The notes under the pieces are model-generated. The model had not been told where the DNA came from. It did no database searches and was given only the letters and a program-made list of their open reading frames with translations. A DNA stretch of 64,000 nt, taken from positions 310,001 through 374,000 of the forward strand of contig NZ_JBEUMS010000003.1 in assembly GCF_040543805.1 (NCBI RefSeq), in the 5' to 3' direction. This document shows positions 51,932-60,650 of the stretch, piece after piece. Within the stretch, counting starts at the first letter, position 1; every line of letters begins with the position of its first letter. The translations under genes and the position numbers were made by a program. Origin of the DNA: Arcicella rosea. GTDB taxonomy: Bacteria; Bacteroidota; Bacteroidia; Cytophagales; Spirosomataceae.

Positions 51932-53029
51932 ATGGAAAAAGTTGCAGAATTATTTTTAAAAATATATCCAATTGAAGGGATATCAGCTAAGAGGCGAATT
52001 TTATTGCATTGTATTTTTTGGTTAATAATGTTTATTGGTTTCTGGCAAACTATGACACTTCCTGTAACTAGTACAAAATACAATTTCGTTGTCATTTCTT
52101 ATTACACACTTACCGACGCCATCTTTTTCTACATTTTTGTTTATCTAATTTCACCATTATGGGATAATGGTGACAGGAGTAGATACCTAGCTACAATTCT
52201 ATATGGAGCAATCTTTGTAATTAGTTTGGCAATTGTTTTTAACATTAGGATTCAATTAATCTTTCATTACGATTTTTTACCTAAAGGATCTGAATACCCT
52301 TACTATTCGAGTAAATTTTATAACAGCTTTTGGGGTGTATTTGAATTTAACGTCATTATTTCTTTAATTCTTAAAACATTTTTAACCACTTTACCTGCCT
52401 TTTTTATTAATCTCATCTTTTCTCTCATCAAAAGCATTTCTGAAAAAAAGCAAGTTGAAATTGACTACTTAAGATCTCAAATCAATCCGCATTTTTTGAC
52501 AAATACACTCAATAATATTTACAGTCTTTCTGTTACGGATGATAAACGGAATAGTGATGCCATTCTATCTTTATCTAGTTTGTTAGATTATGTACTCTAT
52601 GAATCTAATCAGCCAACTATTAGTTTAGAAAAGGAAGTTAATTTCCTATCTAATTTTATTGAATTAGAAAAAATGAGGAATACTAAAAGGCTGCAAGTTA
52701 GCTTTGAAATAGAAGGTAATATTCATGGAAATATTCCTCCAATGATTCTTATCACTTTTGTGGAGAATGCTTTCAAACACTGCATTGGAGATTTGTACTC
52801 AAACAGCTTTATCAAAATACTTCTTAAAGTTGATGATGATAAGCTATATTTTGAAGTAGAAAACAGCAAATCCAACTTAACTACCAATAATCAAAGAAAA
52901 ACATTTGGTGGAATTGGTTTAGCCAATGTGAAAAAAAGATTATCCACTTTATATCCAAACAATCATTCTCTTGAAATTCATGATAAAAAGGATACTTATG
53001 TTATTATTTTAAGGCTGGGATTAATGTAG
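51932..53029 (+). CDS. LytS-type histidine kinase, tandem copy 4
   Basis: A 365-residue paralogue, last of the array. H187 sits in QINPHFLTN. The extracellular or periplasmic loop between membrane segments 3 and 4 differs strongly from the other copies (FHYDFLPKGSEYPYYSSKFY), and the extreme C-terminus is also different (LYPNNHSLEIHDKKDTYVII). The spacer to copy 3 is 52 bp. The gene ends the operon; a perfect inverted repeat that works as a bidirectional terminator follows at 53284. Signal-specific sensing by the loops with a shared kinase core is inference. Confidence 0.93.
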   Translation: MEKVAELFLKIYPIEGISAKRRILLHCIFWLIMFIGFWQTMTLPVTSTKYNFVVISYYTLTDAIFFYIFVYLISPLWDNGDRSRYLATILYGAIFVISLAIVFNIRIQLIFHYDFLPKGSEYPYYSSKFYNSFWGVFEFNVIISLILKTFLTTLPAFFINLIFSLIKSISEKKQVEIDYLRSQINPHFLTNTLNNIYSLSVTDDKRNSDAILSLSSLLDYVLYESNQPTISLEKEVNFLSNFIELEKMRNTKRLQVSFEIEGNIHGNIPPMILITFVENAFKHCIGDLYSNSFIKILLKVDDDKLYFEVENSKSNLTTNNQRKTFGGIGLANVKKRLSTLYPNNHSLEIHDKKDTYVIILRLGLM

Positions 53030-53354
53030 AATTCTAAAACTATTTCGTCGAAAAATAAACATGGTTTGTCGATTAAGTACTCTCTACATTCCATTTGTTT
53101 ACAAATTTGTTGAGGATTAGTTTCTACTCATACATCTTAACTCTCTCAACACCTTTCATTTAAACAATTAAATATCCTTTACACGCTATAAAATATTCAA
53201 GACATACATAATCTTTTTATTATGTAACAAGATATTAATTAGCCATTCATCATTTTTAATTGAGCTTGGCTTGTACACCTATTAAAAAATTAGCTTTAAT
53301 GCCATTGGTATTAAAGCTAATTTTTTATGTGTAAAATAATTCAAATACTATCAT
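53030..53354. other. Convergent spacer between the kinase array and DUF4861
   Basis: This 325-bp stretch contains an 8-bp inverted repeat TACATAAT/ATTATGTA (53205-53212 with 53219-53226) and, at 53284-53326, the strong bidirectional terminator. No gene is supported in it. Confidence 0.6.
53284..53326. terminator. Perfect 17-bp bidirectional terminator
   Basis: A fully matched 17-bp stem (53284-53300 with 53310-53326) with a 9-nt loop. Six T residues follow the core stem on each strand, serving the kinase array on the plus strand and the DUF4861 gene on the minus strand. Confidence 0.92.
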
Positions 53355-54620
53355 TTACTCCATTTCTTGCTTCAGAAATGTCTCAAAACCTTCTTTCGTT
53401 TTAAAAAAATCTTCGCTTTTTTCCCATCCTGAATAAAACCTAAAGGAAGTCTTTCCGTTCACCAATTTCAAGTTGACAGTATAAGTATTTAAAATGCTAG
53501 CACCTTCATTGGGTGTTTGTCCGAACGACACTAAGTTACTTTTAGGGACTAAAATTGCCATGCCTAAATTATCATGATTCTCACTTTGTTGGTCATACGT
53601 ATAAAGCCCAAGCGTTTTGTTTGAAGCAAGTTCATAAGAATTTTTGCTATGCAAATTCACGATTCCAGTCGTTAAAATTGCACCTTCCGGTGCATTTTTC
53701 AACGACACTTTACTTTCATAAAAGTACTGTCCTCCCCAAATACTTATTTCATCTTCAATTTGTACTGGTGCTAAGTTTTTAGCAATTTTCCAGTTTTTGT
53801 ATTTTAGTCTAAAAACAGCCCTGATTGGCCCATTTGCTGCTTTTTCATACTGTACTTCTTCAAAATTATTATCTCCTAATCTTACCAAAGTATCTTTTCC
53901 AGAAGCATTTTTGAAGGTCAAAGCCAAAGCTCCAGCTCCTAACGATTTCCCTACTTTTAGTACATCCATTCCCCAATCTGCTTGGTTATGGTAATTGATG
54001 GCAGGGTTTACTCCTACTTCATCCAAAACCATTTGAGTAGTGGTTTTCCCCCAAATATCTTTGGCATTACGAGTATCAAAGTAAACTCTAAAACCAACTT
54101 TATCATTCTCCCAAGCTGGTCCTTCAGTTAAAAATGGAGGTAAAGGTTGTTTTGAAAAATCGGTAGCTGGTTGTGTTCCTTTTACAACATCTTTCTCTAA
54201 AATATCGCCGAAAGTATCATCAGCATTTTTTCTACGATGACGCACATTAGCTCTCACAACCGCTTTAATGGTAGCAGGTCTATCAGCTACTGAAATCTTG
54301 AAAACTTTAGTTTGTTTCGCAGAAAAAGATTGTAATAATACAATTTCATCCCATTTGCCATCAACATTCATATCGTCGTACTGAGCAAGAATTGGTTGCT
54401 TCGTTTCTGAAGTAAAAACTACATATTTTGATGTTGGAATTTTACCAAGCTTTTTTTCTAAAAAAGCTCTTTTCAAGACAATTAATTCATCTTTTTTCTC
54501 TCTTGACAATTCATTCTTAAAAGTCACAACACTGCTTTTTTGTGCATAACATATTGTTGATAAACTTAAAAGTCCAAAGCTTAGAACTGTTTTTAGTTTG
54601 CGTGATGACAAATGTTTCAT
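53355..54620 (-). CDS. DUF4861 family exported protein
   Basis: A 421-residue protein with a signal peptide ending STICYAQ. It contains DVNVDGKWDEI-like YDDMNVDGKWDEIVLLQSF, and GPAWENDKVGFRVYFDTRNAKDIWGK, the strings that mark DUF4861. The domain is found mainly in polysaccharide-degradation loci of Bacteroidota; its activity is not firmly established, so no enzymatic name is given. It is the last gene of the minus-strand catabolic cluster, 21 bp downstream of the esterase gene. The setting with GH88, GH97 and a heparinase-type lyase makes a role in uronic-acid polymer breakdown likely (inference). Confidence 0.82.
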   Translation of the reverse strand: MKHLSSRKLKTVLSFGLLSLSTICYAQKSSVVTFKNELSREKKDELIVLKRAFLEKKLGKIPTSKYVVFTSETKQPILAQYDDMNVDGKWDEIVLLQSFSAKQTKVFKISVADRPATIKAVVRANVRHRRKNADDTFGDILEKDVVKGTQPATDFSKQPLPPFLTEGPAWENDKVGFRVYFDTRNAKDIWGKTTTQMVLDEVGVNPAINYHNQADWGMDVLKVGKSLGAGALALTFKNASGKDTLVRLGDNNFEEVQYEKAANGPIRAVFRLKYKNWKIAKNLAPVQIEDEISIWGGQYFYESKVSLKNAPEGAILTTGIVNLHSKNSYELASNKTLGLYTYDQQSENHDNLGMAILVPKSNLVSFGQTPNEGASILNTYTVNLKLVNGKTSFRFYSGWEKSEDFFKTKEGFETFLKQEME

Positions 54621-54641
54621 ATTAAAATATTTATATTAGAA

Positions 54642-55463
54642 TTATTTCGCTTTTGCGAAGTAGTTATTCATGAATAACAATTGATATTGAATAGCATTAT
54701 ACCAATATGACCAGTTATGACCTCCCGGTCTAGTAAGGTAATCGTGAGGAATATTTCTGTATAATAATTGTTCATGAAGGTTTTCATTTACTTTATAGAA
54801 AAAATCTTCCGTGCCACAATCAATAATCAAAGCCAGTGAATTAGGCGTAAGTAAATGAAGTAAGTTAATTACGGTATTCTTTTCCCAACGTTCTGGCTGT
54901 TCTGAATATTTCCCAAGGCGTTTGGTCATATCCCAATTATTCGGGAAAGGACGAATATCTACGCCTCCGCTCATACTTCCAGCCGTTCCAAAAACATCTT
55001 GATGTTTCAAAGCAAGATACAAAGCACCATGTCCACCCATACTTAAACCTGTAATTCCTCTGGCTTTACGGTCTTTGATGGTTTTGTAATTATCATCAAC
55101 CCATTTTACCAGTTCGGTAGATACATAGGTTTCGTATTGATAGTTTGGGTCAATAGGACTATCCCAATACCAGCTTGAAAACCCACCGTCTGGACAAACG
55201 ATTATCATATTGTATTGATCAACTGCTTTTTCAAAACCTTTTGCTTTGGTTAGCCAGCCTGAATAGTTATCGCTATAGCCATGCAAAAGATAGACAACTG
55301 GCAAAGCTTTTTGGCTTTTATAATTATCAGGAACAATCACAGCTGCTTTAATATTTCTTTTCATGACAGCACTGTAAGTAACAACAGTGTCCACAACAGC
55401 AGCAGAACAAACTAGGTTAAAAAAGAGGAAAAAAGTCAATAATGTATTTCGTAGGATTCTCAT
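54642..55463 (-). CDS. Secreted esterase D-fold hydrolase
   Basis: An alpha/beta hydrolase of the esterase-D (feruloyl/acetyl esterase) family, 273 residues from the chosen ATG at 55463 (MRILRNTLLTFF), which leads straight into a signal peptide ending CSAA. An ORF open to 55535 would add 24 residues ahead of it. The nucleophile elbow is GLSMGGHG, and the oxyanion loop LLHGYSDNYSGW comes before it; the catalytic acid and the histidine in RPGGHNWSYW are also seen. It probably removes ester-linked groups from a polysaccharide, given its neighbours. Confidence 0.9.
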   Translation of the reverse strand: MRILRNTLLTFFLFFNLVCSAAVVDTVVTYSAVMKRNIKAAVIVPDNYKSQKALPVVYLLHGYSDNYSGWLTKAKGFEKAVDQYNMIIVCPDGGFSSWYWDSPIDPNYQYETYVSTELVKWVDDNYKTIKDRKARGITGLSMGGHGALYLALKHQDVFGTAGSMSGGVDIRPFPNNWDMTKRLGKYSEQPERWEKNTVINLLHLLTPNSLALIIDCGTEDFFYKVNENLHEQLLYRNIPHDYLTRPGGHNWSYWYNAIQYQLLFMNNYFAKAK

Positions 55464-55567
55464 TTTGTTAAATTGTTTAAATAAATTTTCGATTAACAAA
55501 AGTGAAAAAAACATCTTGATTTTGCAGTATTTCAATCAAAATAATAGCTAATTTTCGATAGCAGATC

Positions 55568-55915
55568 TTACTCTTCTGTTTTCAAAAAAGCCTTTTTGGG
55601 TAATTTTGCTTTTACTAATTCGTAAGACTCTTTGATAAAATCGTTCCATTCTTTATCCGTCAATACATCGAAACTCGTTACTTGTGCCCATTTGAATTTT
55701 GCTCCGCCATAAGGTGCAGGTACAATACCTTCTCTATCACAAAACTCTTCAAATAATTCATCTGCTACTTTGAAGTTCACCTTATCTAAATTCTTAGTAT
55801 TAGATGAACAAAAAACCTTACCCATGACCATGAAACAGAGTTGGTCGCCATATTTTATGCCTTCTGAAGTATGTTGAAAAGACAAGCAGATTTCTCTAAT
55901 TTTTTCAATATTCAT
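55568..55915 (-). CDS. MmcQ/YjbR-family protein
   Basis: A 115-residue small alpha/beta protein of the MmcQ/YjbR family (double-wing DNA-binding fold). Family strings are FQHTSEGIKYGDQLCFMVMGKVF (in part: EGIKYGDQLCFMV), VPAPYGGAKFKWAQV and ELVKAKLPKK. It is predicted to be cytosolic, with no export signal. It lies between the lyase and the esterase, with gaps of 11 and 104 bp, and so may be carried along in the cluster rather than take part in glycan breakdown. Function is unknown. Confidence 0.85.
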   Translation of the reverse strand: MNIEKIREICLSFQHTSEGIKYGDQLCFMVMGKVFCSSNTKNLDKVNFKVADELFEEFCDREGIVPAPYGGAKFKWAQVTSFDVLTDKEWNDFIKESYELVKAKLPKKAFLKTEE

Positions 55916-55926
55916 GAGTTTGGTTT

Positions 55927-58203
55927 TTATTTTTCTAACCTAATTTTCAACTGACTGTTTGTATAATCTATCGTACTTACTTGCTTATTGACAATTACAG
56001 TTTCTGGCTTTTTATCAAGACTAAAAGTAGCGTTAATAATTGGCTGACCACTAACGTTTATATTAAACGTTTTGTCTTGCTTCTTTGCTATAAAAAATAA
56101 TTTAGAAAGCGAGCTGTATAACGTTTTGTTTTCTTTACGCAAGAAGCTTCCGTAACCAATAAAGTAATCACTTATTTCATTGGGCTTATTTTCTGGGTAA
56201 GTAATACTTGTCAAATAAGCGTCTGTTGTAAATCCATTAAAGGTTTTGATACTATTTAAGTGCATCAATCGTCCATCTGCTTGTAGATTCAAATATACAT
56301 CTGTTACTTTTCCATTTTGTTTGATGCGTACTCCAATCATCTCATCTCCTTTCAAGCGCTCTATTTCTGGAATATTTTTATCGTTTACCGAATCTTTTAA
56401 AATGATAGCAGTAATAAATTTTGTTTGTCGCATTGGTTCTGGCGAAGCAATACTATAATATTTTTCTTGTTCTTTTACATTATCTTCTTTTGGAGCAAGT
56501 ATTTCAGACAAAATCATTTTCTCTGGAAAATCATGATTAAATCCTGTTTCTACCAAGGTTTCAGGAAAAAGTGGACGTACTAAAACAGCCGCTTTTTTAT
56601 TCACAATACTAATGTCTCCACGTTCTTTTTTTGATTCTCCTTCTGGATGCAAAAGCCATTCAAATTTACCAGCTTCATAAGCTTTCACATCATCAATGAC
56701 TAGAATTACTTTGCCTAGCCACAAAAAATGACGAAAATTCCTAGCATAAATACTTGACGTTGGTCCTGTACCATTCGCCATCACATATTTAATATCGCCT
56801 GCATCAAGCAATTCGCTCATCTCACCACGCAATGGCGACCCTCCGTATTGTTGTTCCTTTGGTTGATACTTTCCATTAAAAGTAAGTACATTATGAGCAG
56901 GGCTTTGGAAAAAATACTCTGGATATTCCTTTGTGCCATAACTGCTATTCCCCGCATCTTTAATCACAGCTTCGCCTTTATGAAACAATATAAATGAATT
57001 AGCATCTGCATGTGAGTGATTCCAAGTATGCCCTGACTTTATGCCTAGCATGGTAGCATTTTTCTCCCAAGAAGTCCGCATAGTCGTCCAATCCATTTCT
57101 TCAAAAATTTCGGATGTAGGTAAGTTCGGTAAAACAGGAGCTTTACTCATGTCTGGATGATACAGAATGCCCAAAGGTGCATTTTTGAACAAACCCTCAC
57201 GATGTTGAAAATTTTCAATTTGATTCAAATACCATAAAGCATTTGGATTCTGATAGCCCAATGCCCAAAGTAATTTCACAGGGCGTTCGCCTGCAATATT
57301 TTTATGGCTATCCCCAAAATTCAATGAGTAAAGCATTCCATCACGTGGATAAGCCACGTGCATGAAGAAATTAGGAATGTTTTTCAATAGTGAAATTTCG
57401 GGTTGTTTTACTTTGGGAAGTACATTCTGGTGAGCTAAACGAAAGAACAAATATTCAGATACTCCGAAAGCAGCATAATTTACACTTTCGTACATTCCTC
57501 CTTTGGTGTCCCAAGTTTTTGGTTTTGACTGTAATTGGTCACCCGCAAAACCAAACCATTCTTTTGATGCTTGATTCATTTCTTCAATCCAAGCATTTAC
57601 TTCTGGGGCGTCGTCTTTAATAGCTAATGACGCCACACCCGCCATATAGACACAGGCTGTCCACCAGTTATGCCCCATAGAGTTTAAACTATGAATACGG
57701 TTTTCGGGCAAAAGCCATTCGTTAACGGCTGGACGAATGCCCATTCGCATTAAACCGTCAACAATCGTCTTTCGTTCTTCTTTAGTCAATTCATTATAAA
57801 CACCTTCTAAACCCATTGCTACATTCCAACAGTTTTCAGCCGTCTTTAAATCTGAAGACCAAGCAGGTTGGCGTTTTAGCATTTCTGGATTCGACCAAGT
57901 AGTGCGTGTACACAAATCCAGCAAAAGAGCTTTTGTTTTATCTGCATACTTTTTTTCACCTGTAACCAAATAGGCTAACGATAGATAATCAATTTTACCG
58001 TAATCTTTTTTTGTCAAAAGTGTATTTGCCTCCGAAAGTATATCGTTCCAATTATTCTTGAATTCTTCTTCCGTAGTAATCCTCTGTTTTAGTAAATCAA
58101 CTCTGTCTTTGGTAAAGTATAGGTTTTGATGTTTTTGAGCAAAGCTTGTTATTGAAAAATAACAACAAATGGTAACGAGGAAGAGTATCTGTTTTACTTT
58201 CAT
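55927..58203 (-). CDS. Heparinase II/III-type polysaccharide lyase
   Basis: A 758-residue exported protein (signal peptide ending ITSFAQ). The first part, to about residue 350, is an alpha-helical toroid with NSMGHNWW and GGMYESVNYAAFG, as in heparinase- and alginate-type lyases. The second part has the heparinase II/III signature around residues 390-450: SGHTWNHSHADANSFILF and an HN motif in SPAHNVLTFNG. A C-terminal beta domain follows. Such enzymes cleave uronic-acid-containing chains by beta-elimination and release unsaturated sugars. That product would be the substrate of the GH88 encoded at the right edge. The exact polymer cannot be read from sequence. Confidence 0.88.
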   Translation of the reverse strand: MKVKQILFLVTICCYFSITSFAQKHQNLYFTKDRVDLLKQRITTEEEFKNNWNDILSEANTLLTKKDYGKIDYLSLAYLVTGEKKYADKTKALLLDLCTRTTWSNPEMLKRQPAWSSDLKTAENCWNVAMGLEGVYNELTKEERKTIVDGLMRMGIRPAVNEWLLPENRIHSLNSMGHNWWTACVYMAGVASLAIKDDAPEVNAWIEEMNQASKEWFGFAGDQLQSKPKTWDTKGGMYESVNYAAFGVSEYLFFRLAHQNVLPKVKQPEISLLKNIPNFFMHVAYPRDGMLYSLNFGDSHKNIAGERPVKLLWALGYQNPNALWYLNQIENFQHREGLFKNAPLGILYHPDMSKAPVLPNLPTSEIFEEMDWTTMRTSWEKNATMLGIKSGHTWNHSHADANSFILFHKGEAVIKDAGNSSYGTKEYPEYFFQSPAHNVLTFNGKYQPKEQQYGGSPLRGEMSELLDAGDIKYVMANGTGPTSSIYARNFRHFLWLGKVILVIDDVKAYEAGKFEWLLHPEGESKKERGDISIVNKKAAVLVRPLFPETLVETGFNHDFPEKMILSEILAPKEDNVKEQEKYYSIASPEPMRQTKFITAIILKDSVNDKNIPEIERLKGDEMIGVRIKQNGKVTDVYLNLQADGRLMHLNSIKTFNGFTTDAYLTSITYPENKPNEISDYFIGYGSFLRKENKTLYSSLSKLFFIAKKQDKTFNINVSGQPIINATFSLDKKPETVIVNKQVSTIDYTNSQLKIRLEK

Positions 58204-58287
58204 TGGTTTTATACTAGTAATAAATTGTTATAACACTTATTTTTCAACCCTAAACCAATCGAAATCGGCATAGCCTAAATCGTTAAT

Positions 58288-59382
58288 TTAATGGTTATTT
58301 CGAAGTTCTGATCTTAATAAGTAAGCCAAAACTGGACTTGCATAAAAAGAACTAAAATTATTTTTACCCATTTTCCCATCCAATATGTGTGTTAATAGAA
58401 AGCCAAAAACGCCATTTTTATAATCAATCCAAGGGTAAGCACCTGCCCAACTTGGGCTACTTATTAATGTAGGATTACCATTTTTATCAATTTCTTCTCT
58501 CCATAGTCCCAACCCGTAAATACTTTTATGTTTAGCATCACGTACTTTTTGAGGGAACTCTGGCATCGTTACAAAAGCATCACCAATTTGATCTGCTTGC
58601 ATTTCAGCAATTGCTTTTTCGGATAAAATTCTTTTACCTTTGTAAACGCCTTTATTTAAAAACATCTGTAAAAAATGGGCATAATCATTCACAGAAGAAA
58701 CTGCCCCTCCACCAAGCATGGGGCTATGCCCTCCACCTACTGAATCTACAGGAGTAAAGTGTGTATTAGACATTTGTAAAGGGCGAACGATTTTTTCTTG
58801 AAATATCGTTTCCCATGTTTTTCCAGTAGCTATTTCTGCCATTCTTCCAGCCACTTGCATAGCTAAACCTCCATATTTGAATTGACGTTTTAACGAAGAA
58901 TCTGAGGGAGCCTCTATAGGTAATGGTAAAATATGTCTGACAGATTCTTCCAAAGTTTGGTAATCATCTCTGTGGTTTCCTTTGGGTTGATAATCAGGAT
59001 AATTGGCAGTATGTGAAAACAATTGCCTAAGCGTAGCTTGTCCTTTGGCATCAGCAAATTCGGGTAACCATTTTATTACTTTATCGTCCCAAGATAATTC
59101 CCCTTCGTCTACTAACACTGCAATTGTAGCAGAAGCTAGCCATTTCCCCGCCGAAGCAATATAAGTACTAGTTTCGGGTTGATAATTTCCGAATGATTTT
59201 TGATGAAGCACTTTTTGGCGATTACCAATAATCAAATTCGCCCCATGATAATATCCGCTATCTACCCAAGTTTGTACTTGTTGGTCGATTAAAGAAAAGC
59301 CTTGAGAAAGGGCTTCAGTCTTTCCTGAAAATATTAAACATATTATCAACAAAAACTGAAGCTTGTTTTGTATCATTTTCAT
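58288..59382 (-). CDS. Serine hydrolase (beta-lactamase/PBP-like, S12)
   Basis: A 364-residue exported protein from the preferred start MKMIQNKLQF (59382); an ORF open to 59418 overlaps the MFS gene stop by 1 nt. A signal peptide ends near TEALSQ. The active serine is S77 in SAGK, the SxxK motif. The second motif is Y-G-G in FKYGGLAMQVAG where YxN is usual, and the third motif region is GAYPWIDYKNG. The protein is most like esterases or D-aminopeptidases of family S12 rather than antibiotic-resistance enzymes. It lies in the catabolic cluster directly downstream of the sugar transporter. Confidence 0.85.
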   Translation of the reverse strand: MKMIQNKLQFLLIICLIFSGKTEALSQGFSLIDQQVQTWVDSGYYHGANLIIGNRQKVLHQKSFGNYQPETSTYIASAGKWLASATIAVLVDEGELSWDDKVIKWLPEFADAKGQATLRQLFSHTANYPDYQPKGNHRDDYQTLEESVRHILPLPIEAPSDSSLKRQFKYGGLAMQVAGRMAEIATGKTWETIFQEKIVRPLQMSNTHFTPVDSVGGGHSPMLGGGAVSSVNDYAHFLQMFLNKGVYKGKRILSEKAIAEMQADQIGDAFVTMPEFPQKVRDAKHKSIYGLGLWREEIDKNGNPTLISSPSWAGAYPWIDYKNGVFGFLLTHILDGKMGKNNFSSFYASPVLAYLLRSELRNNH

Positions 59383-59417
59383 CCTTTTACAGAAATATGC
59401 AATCACCACTACAAACA

Positions 59418-60641
59418 CTATTTCACTTTATACATCTTGAAGGCAAACAAAAAGATAACACCGTAGCATATAATCGGTAAATAGTAAGCGTGTGCTACAT
59501 TTTGATTAGCGACTAAACCCATTAACAATGGAAAGAAAGCACCACCTACGACACCCATCGAAATAAATGAAGAGGCTTGCTGAGTATGTTTTCCTAAGCT
59601 TTTTAGTCCTAAGCTAAAAATGGTTGGAAACATGATGCTGAAGAAGAAATTGATAAACATTAAGGCAATGTATGAAGTCCAGCCCCAAGCTTGAGCCACA
59701 ATTAAACAAGAGATAATACTGCCTAATGCGAAGAATGATAACAAAACATTAGGTTGAATAAATTTCATTAAATAAGTACCTACAAAACGGCCTAATGCCA
59801 TCATTGCCATAAAAATAGTCATGTATTTAGCAGCAATTTCATCACTAAAACCCATTACGTCATGACCATAATTAATAAAGTAAGCCCAAGTACCAGCCTG
59901 AGCTGCTACATTAAAAAACTGTGCAATTACCGCCCACACAAAATGACGATTCTGCCATAAAGTTTTTTCAGTAGTATTAAATGATGGATTTTTAACATCA
60001 TCTTCAAGAATCTCGTGTGCATCAGTAAAAGCAGGTACTTTCACAAAAGCAAAGGCAATAGCGATACAAGCAATCACACAACCGATGGCTGTATAAAGTG
60101 TTTTAACAGAATCTAAATCGTTTGAATGTTCAGCCCTTCCACTGAATAAAAAGTAGGAACCTATGGCTGGTCCAATGATAGCCCCAACAGCATTAAACGA
60201 TTGTGAAAAGTTAAGTCTTCGGTCGCTGGTCTGTTGATTTCCTAATGATGCTACAAAAGGGTGAGCAACGGTTTCTAGCGTAGCCATACCACAACCTAAG
60301 ATAAACAATGCCCCACGAAACATAATAAACGACGTAGCATTGGCCGCTGGAATAAACAAAAATGTTCCTATTGCAAAAAGTGACAAGCCAAACAATACGC
60401 CATTTTTATAGCCAAACTTTTTCATAAATATTCCTGCAGGAATACTCATCACAGCATACGCACCAAAAACCGAAAGCTGAATCAGTCCTGATTGAGATTT
60501 AGAAACATTCAATACATTTTGAAAGTGTTTATTCAATACATCGCTCATAGAATGGGCTATTCCCCAAAGCATAAAAAGTGAGGTAACGAAAATGAAAGTA
60601 ACTAGGTATTGCTTTTCGGTTAGTTTTATCTTTTGAGTCAT
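59418..60641 (-). CDS. FucP-type sugar MFS transporter
   Basis: A 407-residue major facilitator with 12 membrane helices, related to FucP/GluP/NanT-like sugar:proton symporters of Bacteroidota. Clear strings are FMLWGIAHSMSDVLNKHFQ, LSVFGAYAVMSIPAGIFMKKFGYK, ATLETVAHPFVASLG and FSQSFNAVGAIIGP, all typical of this subfamily. It should import the monosaccharide or disaccharide released by the outer enzymes. It lies 9 bp downstream of the ROK kinase gene and next to the serine hydrolase, probably in one operon. Confidence 0.9.
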   Translation of the reverse strand: MTQKIKLTEKQYLVTFIFVTSLFMLWGIAHSMSDVLNKHFQNVLNVSKSQSGLIQLSVFGAYAVMSIPAGIFMKKFGYKNGVLFGLSLFAIGTFLFIPAANATSFIMFRGALFILGCGMATLETVAHPFVASLGNQQTSDRRLNFSQSFNAVGAIIGPAIGSYFLFSGRAEHSNDLDSVKTLYTAIGCVIACIAIAFAFVKVPAFTDAHEILEDDVKNPSFNTTEKTLWQNRHFVWAVIAQFFNVAAQAGTWAYFINYGHDVMGFSDEIAAKYMTIFMAMMALGRFVGTYLMKFIQPNVLLSFFALGSIISCLIVAQAWGWTSYIALMFINFFFSIMFPTIFSLGLKSLGKHTQQASSFISMGVVGGAFFPLLMGLVANQNVAHAYYLPIICYGVIFLFAFKMYKVK

Positions 60642-60650
60642 TATTGAAAT

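Noticed and set aside
58288..59382. Antibiotic-resistance beta-lactamase
   Set aside because: The SxxK serine is present, but the second motif is Y-G-G rather than YxN, and the gene sits inside a sugar-catabolism unit. An esterase or peptidase is more likely.
58288..59418. Serine hydrolase starting at 59418
   Set aside because: This start would overlap the transporter stop codon and put charged residues in front of the signal peptide. MKMIQNKL at 59382 is a better fit.
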